Positions 53,971 through 62,954 of a stretch of DNA of 64,000 nt are shown piece after piece. Origin of the DNA: an uncultured beta proteobacterium (GTDB taxonomy: Bacteria > Pseudomonadota > Gammaproteobacteria > Burkholderiales > Burkholderiaceae). The number at the start of each line of letters is the position of its first letter. Position 1 is the first letter of the stretch. The translations under genes were made by a program, and so were the position numbers. Under the pieces are notes generated by a model. That model saw only the letters and a program-made list of their open reading frames with translations, was not told the DNA's origin and searched no databases. The stretch lies in contig CAIQUZ010000109.1 in the NCBI GenBank assembly GCA_903875135.1, forward strand, positions 1-64,000, written 5' to 3'.

Positions 53971-54582
53971 TTGAAGAATTTGATGACACGTAGAATTTTT
54001 GGTACTTTATTGATGTTTTTCTCTCTGGTGCTCAGTGGTTGTGGGTACAACACTTTTCAAACTACAGATGAGCAAGTTAAAACAGCTTGGTCTGAAGTAT
54101 TAAATCAATATCAACGTCGTGCTGACTTAATTCCTAATTTAGTTTCAACGGTTCAGGGTTATGCCAGTCAGGAAAAGGAAGTGCTGACTAAAATTACGGA
54201 GGCACGTTCTAGAGTAGGCTCAATGCAAGCAACTCCAGAACTCATTAATGACCCCGAGGCTTTTAAAAAGTACATGGCTGCTCAAAATGAATTAAAAGGA
54301 TCACTTTCACGTTTGATGGTGGTTTCAGAAAATTACCCAGCATTAAAATCTGACCAAAGTTTTAGGGACCTTTCTGCTCAATTGGAAGGCACTGAAAATC
54401 GCATTACCGTTGCTCGTAAGCGTTATATCGATTCTGTTCAAGAATATAACTTGGCGGTTAGAACCTTCCCTAACAATATTACGGCGATGTTATTTGGTTA
54501 TAAACCTAAGGCGAACTTTACCGTTGAAAATGAGGCTGAAATAGCAAAACCACCGACAGTCAACTTCAACACCACGAAGTAA
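53971..54582 (+). CDS. lemA: LemA family protein
   Basis: A 203-residue LemA protein. An N-terminal lipobox LSGC (Cys near residue 25) suggests a lipoprotein; the helical core has the family segments AWSEVLNQYQRRADLIPNLV, YASQEKEVLTKITEAR and NNITAMLFGYKPK. TTG 53971 is the start, decided by AAGGGG at 53959-53964 with a 6-base spacer; ATG 53983 would cut the leader. LemA function is unknown; it is regularly followed by TPM-domain genes, as here, 3 bp downstream. Confidence 0.92.
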   Translation: MKNLMTRRIFGTLLMFFSLVLSGCGYNTFQTTDEQVKTAWSEVLNQYQRRADLIPNLVSTVQGYASQEKEVLTKITEARSRVGSMQATPELINDPEAFKKYMAAQNELKGSLSRLMVVSENYPALKSDQSFRDLSAQLEGTENRITVARKRYIDSVQEYNLAVRTFPNNITAMLFGYKPKANFTVENEAEIAKPPTVNFNTTK

Positions 54583-54585
54583 TGC

Positions 54586-55542
54586 ATGTGTAAATATCTT
54601 CCAGTGCTAGCACGTCAAGTCCTAGCACTTTGCTTTACTTTTTCGATTCTCGTTAATCCAGCAACTGTATGGGCTCAAGCAAATAACTTGAAGTCCCCTT
54701 CAGTTGGGGCAAGTTTTGAGAAGAGTTCTGCAAGAGAAGGTGATCTTCTTCAAGTTCCTGAATTAAAGGATCAGGTCACTGATTTAACTGGCACTCTGTC
54801 AATTGAGCAGATGGCTAGTTTAAATCGTAAGCTCAGTACATTTGAAGCCTCTAAAGGCAGTCAAATTGCCATTTTGCTAGTTCCTACGACACAACCAGAA
54901 GCCATTGAACAATATTCGTTAAGGGTGGTTGAAAAGTGGAAACTAGGAAGAAAAAAAATTGATGATGGCGTCTTGTTGCTCATCGCTAAAGATGATCGAA
55001 GATTACGATTTGAGGTTGGTTACGGCTTAGAAGGAGCCGTGAATGATTTGACGGCAAAACGGATTATTACAGAAGTAATCACCCCATTTTTTAAGCAAAA
55101 TTTATATTATGAGGGCGTCGATGCAGGTGTTGATCGTCTGATTAAGGTGATTGACGGAGAACCCTTGCCTCCACCTAAACCCACCCCTGATACTACTGCT
55201 GGTGATGATATGGATGGCATTTATTTGATTGCCTTTATGTTATCGATATTTCTTGGGGGTATTCTTAAAAGCATCTTAGGCAAGACCTTAGGAGGCGCTG
55301 CAACCGCGGGCGTTATTGGTTTCTTAGCCTTTACCATTACCGGTTTGATTGGGATTGCGATTATTGCGTCTTTTATCGGTTTCTTTGCTTCGATGTTAAG
55401 TGGCTTGGCTGGTCGTGGAGGTCCTATTATTTTTCCAGGGGGTGGATTTGGCGGAAGTGGAAGAGGTGGAGGCTTCGGGGGTGGTGGTTTTGGCGGTGGA
55501 GGGGGTAGTTTTGGCGGCGGCGGCGCATCGGGAGGTTGGTAA
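54586..55542 (+). CDS. TPM-domain membrane protein (YgcG-like), Gly-rich C-terminus
   Basis: A 318-residue protein with signal peptide (VLALCFTFSILVNPATVWA), a TPM domain at about 60-195 (VTDLTGTLSIEQMASLNRKL, KIDDGVLLLIAKDDRRLRFE, GYGLEG), two membrane segments near 212-235 and 245-275, and a tail rich in glycine with GGGFGG-type repeats. TPM proteins with LemA occur as a conserved gene pair in many bacteria; envelope stress or PSII-repair-like roles have been proposed for relatives but the bacterial function is unknown. Its stop overlaps the next start by one base (TAATG). Confidence 0.88.
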   Translation: MCKYLPVLARQVLALCFTFSILVNPATVWAQANNLKSPSVGASFEKSSAREGDLLQVPELKDQVTDLTGTLSIEQMASLNRKLSTFEASKGSQIAILLVPTTQPEAIEQYSLRVVEKWKLGRKKIDDGVLLLIAKDDRRLRFEVGYGLEGAVNDLTAKRIITEVITPFFKQNLYYEGVDAGVDRLIKVIDGEPLPPPKPTPDTTAGDDMDGIYLIAFMLSIFLGGILKSILGKTLGGAATAGVIGFLAFTITGLIGIAIIASFIGFFASMLSGLAGRGGPIIFPGGGFGGSGRGGGFGGGGFGGGGGSFGGGGASGGW

Positions 55543-56042
55543 TGCAATCCATATCTAGAATGATTCGTCATTTATTGGCGACAAACTACGGAACTAAAAA
55601 AAGATTTCCTACGACAACTCTGAAGAAGATTGAACAATCGATTGCTGACAGTGAGATTTCTCATAATGGACAGATTCGCTTTATTATAGAAACTTCTTTA
55701 TCTCCTTTGGCTCTCTACCAAGGTTTATCGGTGAAGGAGAGGGCTCTAGAAATCTTTGCTTTATTTAGGGTTTGGGATACCGCAAACAATAATGGCGTTT
55801 TAATCTATCTACTGATGGCAGATCATGCTTTTGAAATTATTGCGGATCGAAATATCCATGAAAAAGCTGGCCAAAGCTATTGGGATGAAGTTAGCCAGGA
55901 GATAGGGATGCTTCTTCGAAATAATCAATTTGAAGAGGGCGTTTTGTTGGGGATTGAACGAATTACTCGTGTCCTGCAGCTGCATTTCCCCGAATCCGTC
56001 GTTACCCCTAACGAGCTACCGGATCAACCGCTCATCATTTAG
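55542..56042 (+). CDS. TPM-domain protein, second copy
   Basis: A 166-residue soluble TPM-domain protein without signal peptide or membrane helix. Segments ALEIFALFRVWDTANNNGVL and IYLLMADHAFEIIADRNIH correspond to the core of the TPM fold. ATG 55542 has GGAGG at 55531-55535 and overlaps the preceding stop, so it is coupled to the larger TPM gene. lemA-TPM-TPM is a recurrent three-gene set; a joint, still unknown function is inferred. It ends 33 bp before purL. Confidence 0.85.
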   Translation: MQSISRMIRHLLATNYGTKKRFPTTTLKKIEQSIADSEISHNGQIRFIIETSLSPLALYQGLSVKERALEIFALFRVWDTANNNGVLIYLLMADHAFEIIADRNIHEKAGQSYWDEVSQEIGMLLRNNQFEEGVLLGIERITRVLQLHFPESVVTPNELPDQPLII

Positions 56043-56063
56043 TCGAGAAGCCACAGCATTTCG

Positions 56064-56069
56064 TATAAT
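56064..56069 (+). promoter_or_regulatory. Perfect -10 box directly before purL (leaderless start likely)
   Basis: TATAAT with six bases to the ATG at 56076. A promoter using this box would start transcription at or within a base or two of the ATG. No good -35 hexamer is seen and only CTGAG lies upstream as a poor ribosome-binding site. Confidence 0.4.
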
Positions 56070-56075
56070 CTGAGT

Positions 56076-59000
56076 ATGCCCATTTTTCGCCTCTATAACG
56101 GTTCAACCGCACTCTCCTCCTATCGTCAGCAAAGATTAATTGATCGCTTTAAACAGTATCAATTACCCATCATTTCTATCCAAGCGAGTTACCAATATTT
56201 AATCTGGACGGATTTGCCAATTTCTCCGACTCAGTCCGAACAAATTGAGCAACTATTAAATCTTCCAAAAACAAGTATCTCCCTCAAAGGTGGTTCAAGC
56301 TTCTATGTGATACCTAGGATCGGTACCATTTCCCCTTGGGCAAGTAAAGCCACGGAAATCGCTAAATTGTGTAATCTTCCCTTGCTGCGATTGGAAAGAG
56401 GAGTGGAATATCAATACATTTCTCAAAAAGCATTGAATGCATCTTCTTTGTCGCTTTTATACGATATAACTCATGACCGCATGACGGAGTCCATCATATT
56501 GGATGCAAAAGATTTACAGATTCAATATCAACTATTACCAAAACAAAATTTTCAAAATATCGATCTTCTAAGTTTAGGTCGTCAGGCACTTGATCAGGCA
56601 AATATTGATCTGGGATTAGCTTTGTCTGATGATGAAATTGTCTATTTAATGAATAGCTTTACAGAACTTCAGCGTAATCCCAGTGATGTTGAATTAATAA
56701 TGTTTGCACAAGCCAATAGTGAGCATTGCCGTCATAAAATTTTCAATGCTTCATGGACGATTGATGGCATCGATCAAAAGAACACTTTATTTGGGATGAT
56801 TCGTAATACGCATCAACTCCATCCAGAAGGAACTGTTGTTGCCTACTCAGATAATGCGGCGATTATGACAGGTTGTGAATCTGTCATCTGGAGTCCATCG
56901 CCGGTGACGAAAGTTTATGAAAAGACGGTTCAGGCTGTGCATACTTTAATGAAAGTTGAGACACATAACCATCCTACCGCTATTTCTCCATTCCCGGGAG
57001 CATCCACAGGTGCTGGAGGTGAGATCCGGGATGAAGGTGCTACAGGTATAGGCGGCAAACCTAAAGCCGGTCTTACAGGGTTTTCTGTATCAAATCTTCA
57101 TCTTCCTGAATTGCCAATGATTTGGGAAAGACATCCTTATGGAAAGCCCCCCACGATTGCTGCGCCATTAGACATCATGATTCAAGGACCTATTGGAGGG
57201 GCGGCGTTTAATAATGAGTTTGGTCGTCCCATCTTGGGTGGTTATTTCCGAGTTTTTGAACAGGAGCTTCTTGGAAAACGTTGGGGCTACCATAAACCCA
57301 TCATGATTGCTGGAGGTATTGGCAGTATTCGTGATGAGCATACGCATAAAAACAAGATTGCTGTTGGCGACTTATTGATTCAATTAGGGGGCCCTGGCAT
57401 GAAGATTGGGATGGGTGGTGGTGCTGCTAGTTCAATGAATACCGGCGCCAACGCACAAGATCTTGACTTTAATTCTGTACAACGTGGCAACCCTGAAATT
57501 GAGCGACGCGCTCAAGAAGTCATTAACACTTGTATTTCGTATGGAAAGCATAATCCGATTGTGTCAATCCATGATGTGGGTGCAGGCGGATTATCTAATG
57601 CATTTCCAGAGCTTGCCGATAGCGCCAAATTAGGAGCAACCTTTGATCTTCGTAAGATTCCACTCGAAGAAACTGGAATGAGTCCAGCAGAAATTTGGTG
57701 CAATGAATCTCAAGAAAGATATGTTCTCGTCATCAAAGAAAATGATTTAGATGCGTTTTCAGAGATTTGTGCGCGAGAGCGTTGCCCCTTTGTCGTCGTT
57801 GGAAGAACCACACAAAATCGTCAACTTGTTTTGATGGATACCGATGAATCCCTTGGTCACCCGGCACATTTGCCGATTGATATGCCCATGGATGTTTTAT
57901 TGGGCAAACCACCCTTAATGCATCGTGATGTAAAAACCTTAACGATCACACCCCATCAATCGGATTGGTCTCATATCACTTTGAATGAAGCGGTAGGTCA
58001 CGTGATCCAACATCCTACCGTGGCAAGTAAATCTTTTTTGATTACGATTGGCGATCGTTCAGTCGGGGGACTTTCGCACCGTGACCAAATGGTTGGCCCA
58101 TGGCAAGTTCCAGTTGCTGATTGTGCGGTAACGATGATGGATTATGAGGGTTATCGAGGTGAAGCGATGGCGATGGGTGAAAGAACCCCACTCGCCGTTT
58201 TTGATTCAGCTGCTGCGGCTAGAGTGGCGGTAGGTGAGGCCATTACTAATATTCTTTCAACGGATATTCGCGCAATTAGTGATATAAAACTTTCAGCAAA
58301 CTGGATGGCAGCATGCGGGACCTCCGGAGAAGATGCTAAATTATTTGAGGCGGTAAAGACGGTAGGACTTGAACTCTGTCCTGAACTTGGAATCTCGATT
58401 CCGGTTGGAAAAGATTCTCTATCGATGCGCACACAATGGACGGAACTTAACGAATCTAAAACCGTTACCTCACCGGTTTCATTAATTATTTCAGCATTTG
58501 CACCAGTGCATGATGTGATGAAAACCATCACTCCGCAATTAAAGAGTGAGCCAGATACTGAAATAGTCTTAATTGATCTTGGCCTTGGAGAGAATCGACT
58601 TGGCGCAAGTATTTTGGCTCAAGCTTATGCACTTGATGAAACGATTACTCCGGACTTAGCGAGTCCTCAACTTTTAAAAGACCTATTTGTAGCCATCACA
58701 AAACTAAAAGATGAGGGCAAAATATTGGCCTATCATGATCGGTCGGATGGTGGTCTTTTTGCGACCTTATGTGAAATGTCTTTTTGTTCACATATTGGGC
58801 TATCCATCAATATTGATCTCCTTGTTCTGGAAAAAGGACATGAGTCAGATTATGGTGATGCAAAAAATTGGGCACAGCAGATTTCTGGAAGGCGCCAAGA
58901 AAGTACTCTGAGAGCACTGTTGAATGAAGAGTTGGGAGTTGTTATTCAAATTCGTCGCAAAGACCGAGATGATGTATTTAATCTATTACGTCAGCATCAT

Positions 59001-60059
59001 CTCAGCGCTTACGCAAATGTCATTGGTAAACCTAACACAAAAGATACGATTGAAATTTGGCGCGATGCTAAACCGATTTATGAATCTTCAAGAAAAGATT
59101 TACAAACACTTTGGGAAAAGGCCAGTTGTGCAATTGTAGCGTTGCGCGATCACCCGGATTGTGCCAAAAGCGAACAAAGTTTAGTGAATGATCTGCTTGA
59201 TCCTGGACTATCTCCAATGCTGTCTTTTGAAGTCAGTGATTTGCCTGTATCAAGCTACGTATTGAAAAACGTGAAGCCTAAAATAGCTATTTTAAGAGAG
59301 CAGGGGGTTAACTCCCATCAAGAAATGGCTTATGCCTTTGCTCAAGTTGGATTTGAATCACATGATGTCCATATGACAGATTTGATTACAGGTAGAAAAA
59401 ACTTACAAGATTTCACTGGTCTAGTAGCCTGCGGCGGATTTAGTTATGGTGATGTTCTTGGTGCTGGTGAGGGTTGGGCAAAGTCGATCTTATATAATGC
59501 CAAGCTTCGAGATCATTTTGAAATGTTCTTTCAATCGAACGATACCTTTGCTCTAGGAGTTTGTAACGGCTGTCAAATGCTCACTCAGTTATCTGAAATT
59601 ATTCCAGGAACACAAGCTTGGCCTACCTTTACACGTAATGTTTCTGAACAATATGAATCACGTTTAGTTCAGGTAGAGATCTCAGACTCTCACTCACTCT
59701 TTTTCAAAGGTATGGCTGGAAGCCAACTTCCTATTGTGGTTGCCCACGGTGAGGGGTATGCTAATTTTTCTAAAAAAGGATCACTAAAAAGATTGCAACA
59801 AGAAAATTTAATTTCTCTTCGTTATACAGATCATCAAGGTCTTCCAACAGAGTGTTTTCCATACAATCCGAATGGATCACCAGGCGGAATTACGAGTGTG
59901 ACGACAGCTGACGGGCGGTTTACCGTATTAATGCCTCATCCAGAACGAGTCTTTAGAGTTGCTCAAATGAGTTGGTCTCCACCTGAATGGGCAAACTTTA
60001 AAGATGGTTTGAGTCCTTGGATGAGAATGTTTAAAAATGCTAGATATTGGGTAAATTAA
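56076..60059 (+). CDS. purL: Phosphoribosylformylglycinamidine synthase (large, single-chain)
   Basis: A 1327-residue FGAM synthase of the long proteobacterial type, converting FGAR to FGAM with glutamine and ATP. It has an N-terminal PurS-like domain, a linker, two AIRS-like ATPase halves ([20 protein letters not shown] marks the first; GGRS-like [19 protein letters not shown] the second), and a C-terminal class I glutaminase with C1163 (GVCNGCQM) and MPHPERVFR. The start is ATG 56076 with a TATAAT just upstream. The spermidine-synthase-like gene starts 5 bp downstream. Confidence 0.96.
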   Translation: MPIFRLYNGSTALSSYRQQRLIDRFKQYQLPIISIQASYQYLIWTDLPISPTQSEQIEQLLNLPKTSISLKGGSSFYVIPRIGTISPWASKATEIAKLCNLPLLRLERGVEYQYISQKALNASSLSLLYDITHDRMTESIILDAKDLQIQYQLLPKQNFQNIDLLSLGRQALDQANIDLGLALSDDEIVYLMNSFTELQRNPSDVELIMFAQANSEHCRHKIFNASWTIDGIDQKNTLFGMIRNTHQLHPEGTVVAYSDNAAIMTGCESVIWSPSPVTKVYEKTVQAVHTLMKVETHNHPTAISPFPGASTGAGGEIRDEGATGIGGKPKAGLTGFSVSNLHLPELPMIWERHPYGKPPTIAAPLDIMIQGPIGGAAFNNEFGRPILGGYFRVFEQELLGKRWGYHKPIMIAGGIGSIRDEHTHKNKIAVGDLLIQLGGPGMKIGMGGGAASSMNTGANAQDLDFNSVQRGNPEIERRAQEVINTCISYGKHNPIVSIHDVGAGGLSNAFPELADSAKLGATFDLRKIPLEETGMSPAEIWCNESQERYVLVIKENDLDAFSEICARERCPFVVVGRTTQNRQLVLMDTDESLGHPAHLPIDMPMDVLLGKPPLMHRDVKTLTITPHQSDWSHITLNEAVGHVIQHPTVASKSFLITIGDRSVGGLSHRDQMVGPWQVPVADCAVTMMDYEGYRGEAMAMGERTPLAVFDSAAAARVAVGEAITNILSTDIRAISDIKLSANWMAACGTSGEDAKLFEAVKTVGLELCPELGISIPVGKDSLSMRTQWTELNESKTVTSPVSLIISAFAPVHDVMKTITPQLKSEPDTEIVLIDLGLGENRLGASILAQAYALDETITPDLASPQLLKDLFVAITKLKDEGKILAYHDRSDGGLFATLCEMSFCSHIGLSINIDLLVLEKGHESDYGDAKNWAQQISGRRQESTLRALLNEELGVVIQIRRKDRDDVFNLLRQHHLSAYANVIGKPNTKDTIEIWRDAKPIYESSRKDLQTLWEKASCAIVALRDHPDCAKSEQSLVNDLLDPGLSPMLSFEVSDLPVSSYVLKNVKPKIAILREQGVNSHQEMAYAFAQVGFESHDVHMTDLITGRKNLQDFTGLVACGGFSYGDVLGAGEGWAKSILYNAKLRDHFEMFFQSNDTFALGVCNGCQMLTQLSEIIPGTQAWPTFTRNVSEQYESRLVQVEISDSHSLFFKGMAGSQLPIVVAHGEGYANFSKKGSLKRLQQENLISLRYTDHQGLPTECFPYNPNGSPGGITSVTTADGRFTVLMPHPERVFRVAQMSWSPPEWANFKDGLSPWMRMFKNARYWVN

Positions 60060-60064
60060 GAGAT

Positions 60065-60835
60065 ATGAATTTTTCAAATTATGAGCCAGTCACTTTTTCT
60101 GAACTGAATGGCGTTCGGTATCTTCACCTTGGGACACAATGGGTTCAAGGCGCAATGCGACTCAATAAACCTTACTTAATCGAATTAGAGTACGCTCAGC
60201 AAATGATGGCATGGTTATTATTTTTGGATGCTGAAATGAGCACAAAAACTCTTCAACTGGGCTTGGGAACTGGGGCGTTGACTCAGTTCACCCATCGACT
60301 GAACTCGGGTATTACCGTTGAGGCTGTTGAACTCAATCCTGCGGTTATTGTTGCGGCTCAAACGATGTTTGGTTTAGAAACCCAAAGTCCTCGTATGAAC
60401 GTCATTCATGCGAACGCTCTTGACTATGTGCTTTCACAAAACCATCACGGTTTATTTGATAGTTTACAAGTTGATATTTTTAACGGTGAAGCTTCAGGTC
60501 CTGCATTAGACTCAAAAGAGTTCTATCAAGGATGTTTTGACACATTAAAATTTCCAGGTGTCATGACGGTGAATTTATTTAGTCGCCATCCAAGCTTTAA
60601 GAAAAATATCAATCACATCTGTGACGTATTTGATAATCGTGTTTTGCTATTTCAAGAGGTACACGATTGTAATGTAGTGGCGATTGCTTTTAAAGGACCA
60701 GACTTAAAAGTAAGCTGGAAAGAGTTAGCTCAGAGAGCGCAATTTGTGCAAAGTAAGTATCAGTTGCCAACAAAGAAATGGGCAAAACATCTTCAAAAAA
60801 GCAATGTTCAGAGCAAAGATTATTTATTGATTTAG
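60065..60835 (+). CDS. Spermidine synthase-like methyltransferase-fold protein
   Basis: A 256-residue class I SAM-type fold. LQLGLGTGALTQF is the nucleotide loop (motif I), VEAVELNPAVIVAAQ (motif II acidic end) and NVIHANALDYV follow, all of the spermidine/spermine synthase family. The decarboxy-SAM/polyamine loop with a DGGDG-like motif is replaced by LQVDIFNGE, so true spermidine synthesis is doubtful; such SpeE-like proteins are common in betaproteobacteria. ATG 60065 is preferred over in-frame TTG 60047 inside purL. Confidence 0.8.
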   Translation: MNFSNYEPVTFSELNGVRYLHLGTQWVQGAMRLNKPYLIELEYAQQMMAWLLFLDAEMSTKTLQLGLGTGALTQFTHRLNSGITVEAVELNPAVIVAAQTMFGLETQSPRMNVIHANALDYVLSQNHHGLFDSLQVDIFNGEASGPALDSKEFYQGCFDTLKFPGVMTVNLFSRHPSFKKNINHICDVFDNRVLLFQEVHDCNVVAIAFKGPDLKVSWKELAQRAQFVQSKYQLPTKKWAKHLQKSNVQSKDYLLI

Positions 60836-60840
60836 TGAGC

Positions 60841-61635
60841 TTATTGAATCTTTGCCTTCGCCTTAAATCCGTCCATCATTTCCATGAACTTCGCTTTTTG
60901 CCAATTCTGATCCTGCGTTAGCATTTGAATGAGTTGAGGCTTGACTTCTTGCATCGTTGGTACCGGTTGTTCTCTAATTTCACTCACTTGAATAATATGC
61001 CATCCAAACTGTGTTTTTACTGGAGCAGGCGCTATTTGACCAGGAGTCAAAGCCGACATCGCTTTGGAGAACTCAGGAACAAGCGCGGCTGGAGAAACCC
61101 AATCCAAACTTCCACCGTTGACTGCTGAGCCTTTGTCTAAAGAGTTAGCTTTGGCTAATTCTGCAAAGCTACCGCCAGCCTTGATTTTTGCTAGCAACGA
61201 TTTTGCTAACTTTTCCTCTTTGACTAGTATATGACTCGTTTTATATTCTTTACCTCCAAGTTGACCCTTCATGGAGTCATAGGCAGCTTCTAAATCTTTG
61301 TCGGTGATACCTTCTTTCGTCACCCAGTCTTCAAATACTGCTGAAACCAAAACGCCTAACCGAGCTTGTTCCAAAGCATCTTGTATTTGGGGTTCTTTAG
61401 TAAGACCTCTTTTTGCAGCTTCTTGGGATATCAGTTCTTTAGTAATGAGAACATCTCGAGCTTTCGCTCTGATTTCCGGTGTGGGCTCTTGACCAGAGCT
61501 TTGAATAAGGCGCTCCAGCTTCGCAGAAGGAATCGGTGTCCCATTCACGATAACTGCGTTTTGCGCAAGACTAAAGGAAGAGTATGCCAACAATCCAGCA
61601 ACAGAGATCGTTTTGAATAAGTTAAATATTTTCAT
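60841..61635 (-). CDS. Exported parvulin-type peptidyl-prolyl isomerase
   Basis: A 264-residue periplasmic PpiC-type isomerase. A signal peptide (KTISVAGLLAYSSFSLA, cleaved before QNAVI) is followed by a SurA_N-like helical region (residues 25-120) and one parvulin domain at about 133-222 (YKTSHILVKEE, NGGSLDWVSP, VKTQFGWHIIQVSE). It assists folding of outer-membrane and periplasmic proteins. The start is ATG 61635, which overlaps the 3' end of bolA by 14 bp; the open frame extends 12 codons upstream. It is the last gene of msrB-yciB-bolA-ppiC. Confidence 0.92.
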   Translation of the reverse strand: MKIFNLFKTISVAGLLAYSSFSLAQNAVIVNGTPIPSAKLERLIQSSGQEPTPEIRAKARDVLITKELISQEAAKRGLTKEPQIQDALEQARLGVLVSAVFEDWVTKEGITDKDLEAAYDSMKGQLGGKEYKTSHILVKEEKLAKSLLAKIKAGGSFAELAKANSLDKGSAVNGGSLDWVSPAALVPEFSKAMSALTPGQIAPAPVKTQFGWHIIQVSEIREQPVPTMQEVKPQLIQMLTQDQNWQKAKFMEMMDGFKAKAKIQ

Positions 61636-61912
61636 TTTCAGAGGGTGTTTTAGCGTTGATGACAAGGGCATGAATATCAGTTTTCATCCATGAACTGAGG
61701 ATATCATACACGAGACGGTGTCTTTGTACCCTTGATAGTCCAACAAAGCGATCCGATACGAGGTGAAGCGTGAGATGGCTAGCTCCAGCCGATGTGTGAC
61801 CTGCATGACCAGCATGTAAATGAGAATCATCAATGATTTGAATCAATTGGGGTTGAAGTTGCTTTTTCAGCTCTGCTTCATACAAAACAATTTGTGGATG
61901 TATTGCTGGCAT
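61622..61912 (-). CDS. bolA: BolA-family protein
   Basis: A 96-residue BolA/IbaG-type protein. The class II KH-like fold is visible in LIQIIDDSHLHAGHAGH (with the histidine-rich loop that can help bind a 2Fe-2S cluster with a monothiol glutaredoxin), LTLHLVSDRFVGLSRVQRHR and YDILSSWMKTDIHALVI. It lies 5 bp after the yciB stop and overlaps the parvulin gene, so it is part of the minus-strand operon. BolA proteins act in Fe-S trafficking and stress morphology. Confidence 0.92.
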   Translation of the reverse strand: MPAIHPQIVLYEAELKKQLQPQLIQIIDDSHLHAGHAGHTSAGASHLTLHLVSDRFVGLSRVQRHRLVYDILSSWMKTDIHALVINAKTPSENENI

Positions 61913-61917
61913 ATGGA

Positions 61918-62466
61918 TTACTCTTCTTCCGTGTTTTTAATATATTTTGATAACCAAATACCTTGTAAAACGATAAATACAACCAATAGTCCAATGGTTG
62001 ATAATTTAAAATTCACCCAAACGTCTTGAGAAAATTGATTGGCGACATACAAGTTCAACCCACCTAAAAGAACAAAATAGACAATCCAAGATAAGTTAAT
62101 CTTCGCCCAGATAGACTCTGGCTGATTGGTATTTAATTGCAACTCTTTGCCCATTACAGACTGAATCAAGTTCTTTTTAAAGCCATAAAAACTAATACCA
62201 AGGCCTAAGGCAAAGGACCAATACAAAATAGTTGGTTTAATTTTGATGAAACTTTCGTCATGCAAAAAAATGGTCAACCCACCAAAAATAAGGATCACGA
62301 CAAAGTTAAAAATTTGCATTTTTGAGATGGGCTGCTTTTTCCAAAGCATCCAAATCATCTGCAACAAAGTAATCGCAATAGCTACTGCGGTCGCTACATA
62401 AATATCAAAGGCTTTAAATGCTATAAAGAAAGCCAGTATGGGTAAAAACTCTGTCAAAATTTTCAT
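61918..62466 (-). CDS. yciB: Inner membrane-spanning protein YciB (septation protein A)
   Basis: A 182-residue intracellular-septation-A family protein. About five hydrophobic helices, with LTEFLPILAFFIAFKAFDIY at the start and IFGGLTIFLHDESFIKIKPT, the most conserved part of the family. YciB contributes to envelope integrity and cell division. It begins 7 bp after the msrB stop in the msrB-yciB-bolA-ppiC operon, a conserved order in Polynucleobacter-like genomes. Confidence 0.93.
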   Translation of the reverse strand: MKILTEFLPILAFFIAFKAFDIYVATAVAIAITLLQMIWMLWKKQPISKMQIFNFVVILIFGGLTIFLHDESFIKIKPTILYWSFALGLGISFYGFKKNLIQSVMGKELQLNTNQPESIWAKINLSWIVYFVLLGGLNLYVANQFSQDVWVNFKLSTIGLLVVFIVLQGIWLSKYIKNTEEE

Positions 62467-62473
62467 CGTGAGC

Positions 62474-62866
62474 TTATTCTTTGGGCATCAGTTTTAAGGA
62501 TGCTGAATTAATACAGTAACGAAGTCCAGTTGGTTGAGGACCATCATCAAAAACATGGCCTAAATGGGCATCACAATTTTTACAGCGAACTTCGGTTCGC
62601 ACCATACCATGGGTAAGGTCTTTAATCTCTTCAATCGGTGCTTCATTTAGTGCCACAAAAAAACTCGGCCAACCACAACCGGCATCAAACTTACTTTCGG
62701 AATCAAATAAATCTTCACCACAACAGATGCACTTGTAGGTTCCTTTAGTCCAAGTATCCCAATACTTACCAGTAAATGGTCGCTCTGTAGCGCTATGACG
62801 AGTGACCTCAAATTCAATAGAACTCAGTTGGGCTTTATATTCTTGATCAGTTTTTTTGACAGTCAT
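62474..62866 (-). CDS. msrB: Peptide-methionine (R)-S-oxide reductase
   Basis: A 130-residue MsrB. Zinc ligands are C46/C49 (CICCG) and C95/C98 (CKNC); the catalytic cysteine is C118 in [10 protein letters not shown]64 is a candidate recycling cysteine. It reduces methionine-R-sulfoxide in proteins with thioredoxin. It is the first gene of the minus-strand operon and is divergent from the acyl-CoA ligase with an 88-bp gap. Confidence 0.95.
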   Translation of the reverse strand: MTVKKTDQEYKAQLSSIEFEVTRHSATERPFTGKYWDTWTKGTYKCICCGEDLFDSESKFDAGCGWPSFFVALNEAPIEEIKDLTHGMVRTEVRCKNCDAHLGHVFDDGPQPTGLRYCINSASLKLMPKE

Positions 62867-62954
62867 TTCGTGTTGAGATTCTTTATTAGGTTACGATAGT
62901 TGTAATTATAAATTCAAAGAAGAATTAGGCATTAACTAAAAATTTAGGAGATAA

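Noticed and set aside
55221-55571. Proline-rich 116-residue ORF on the minus strand
   Set aside because: It is the antisense reading of the glycine-rich tail of the TPM gene; composition is explained by that.
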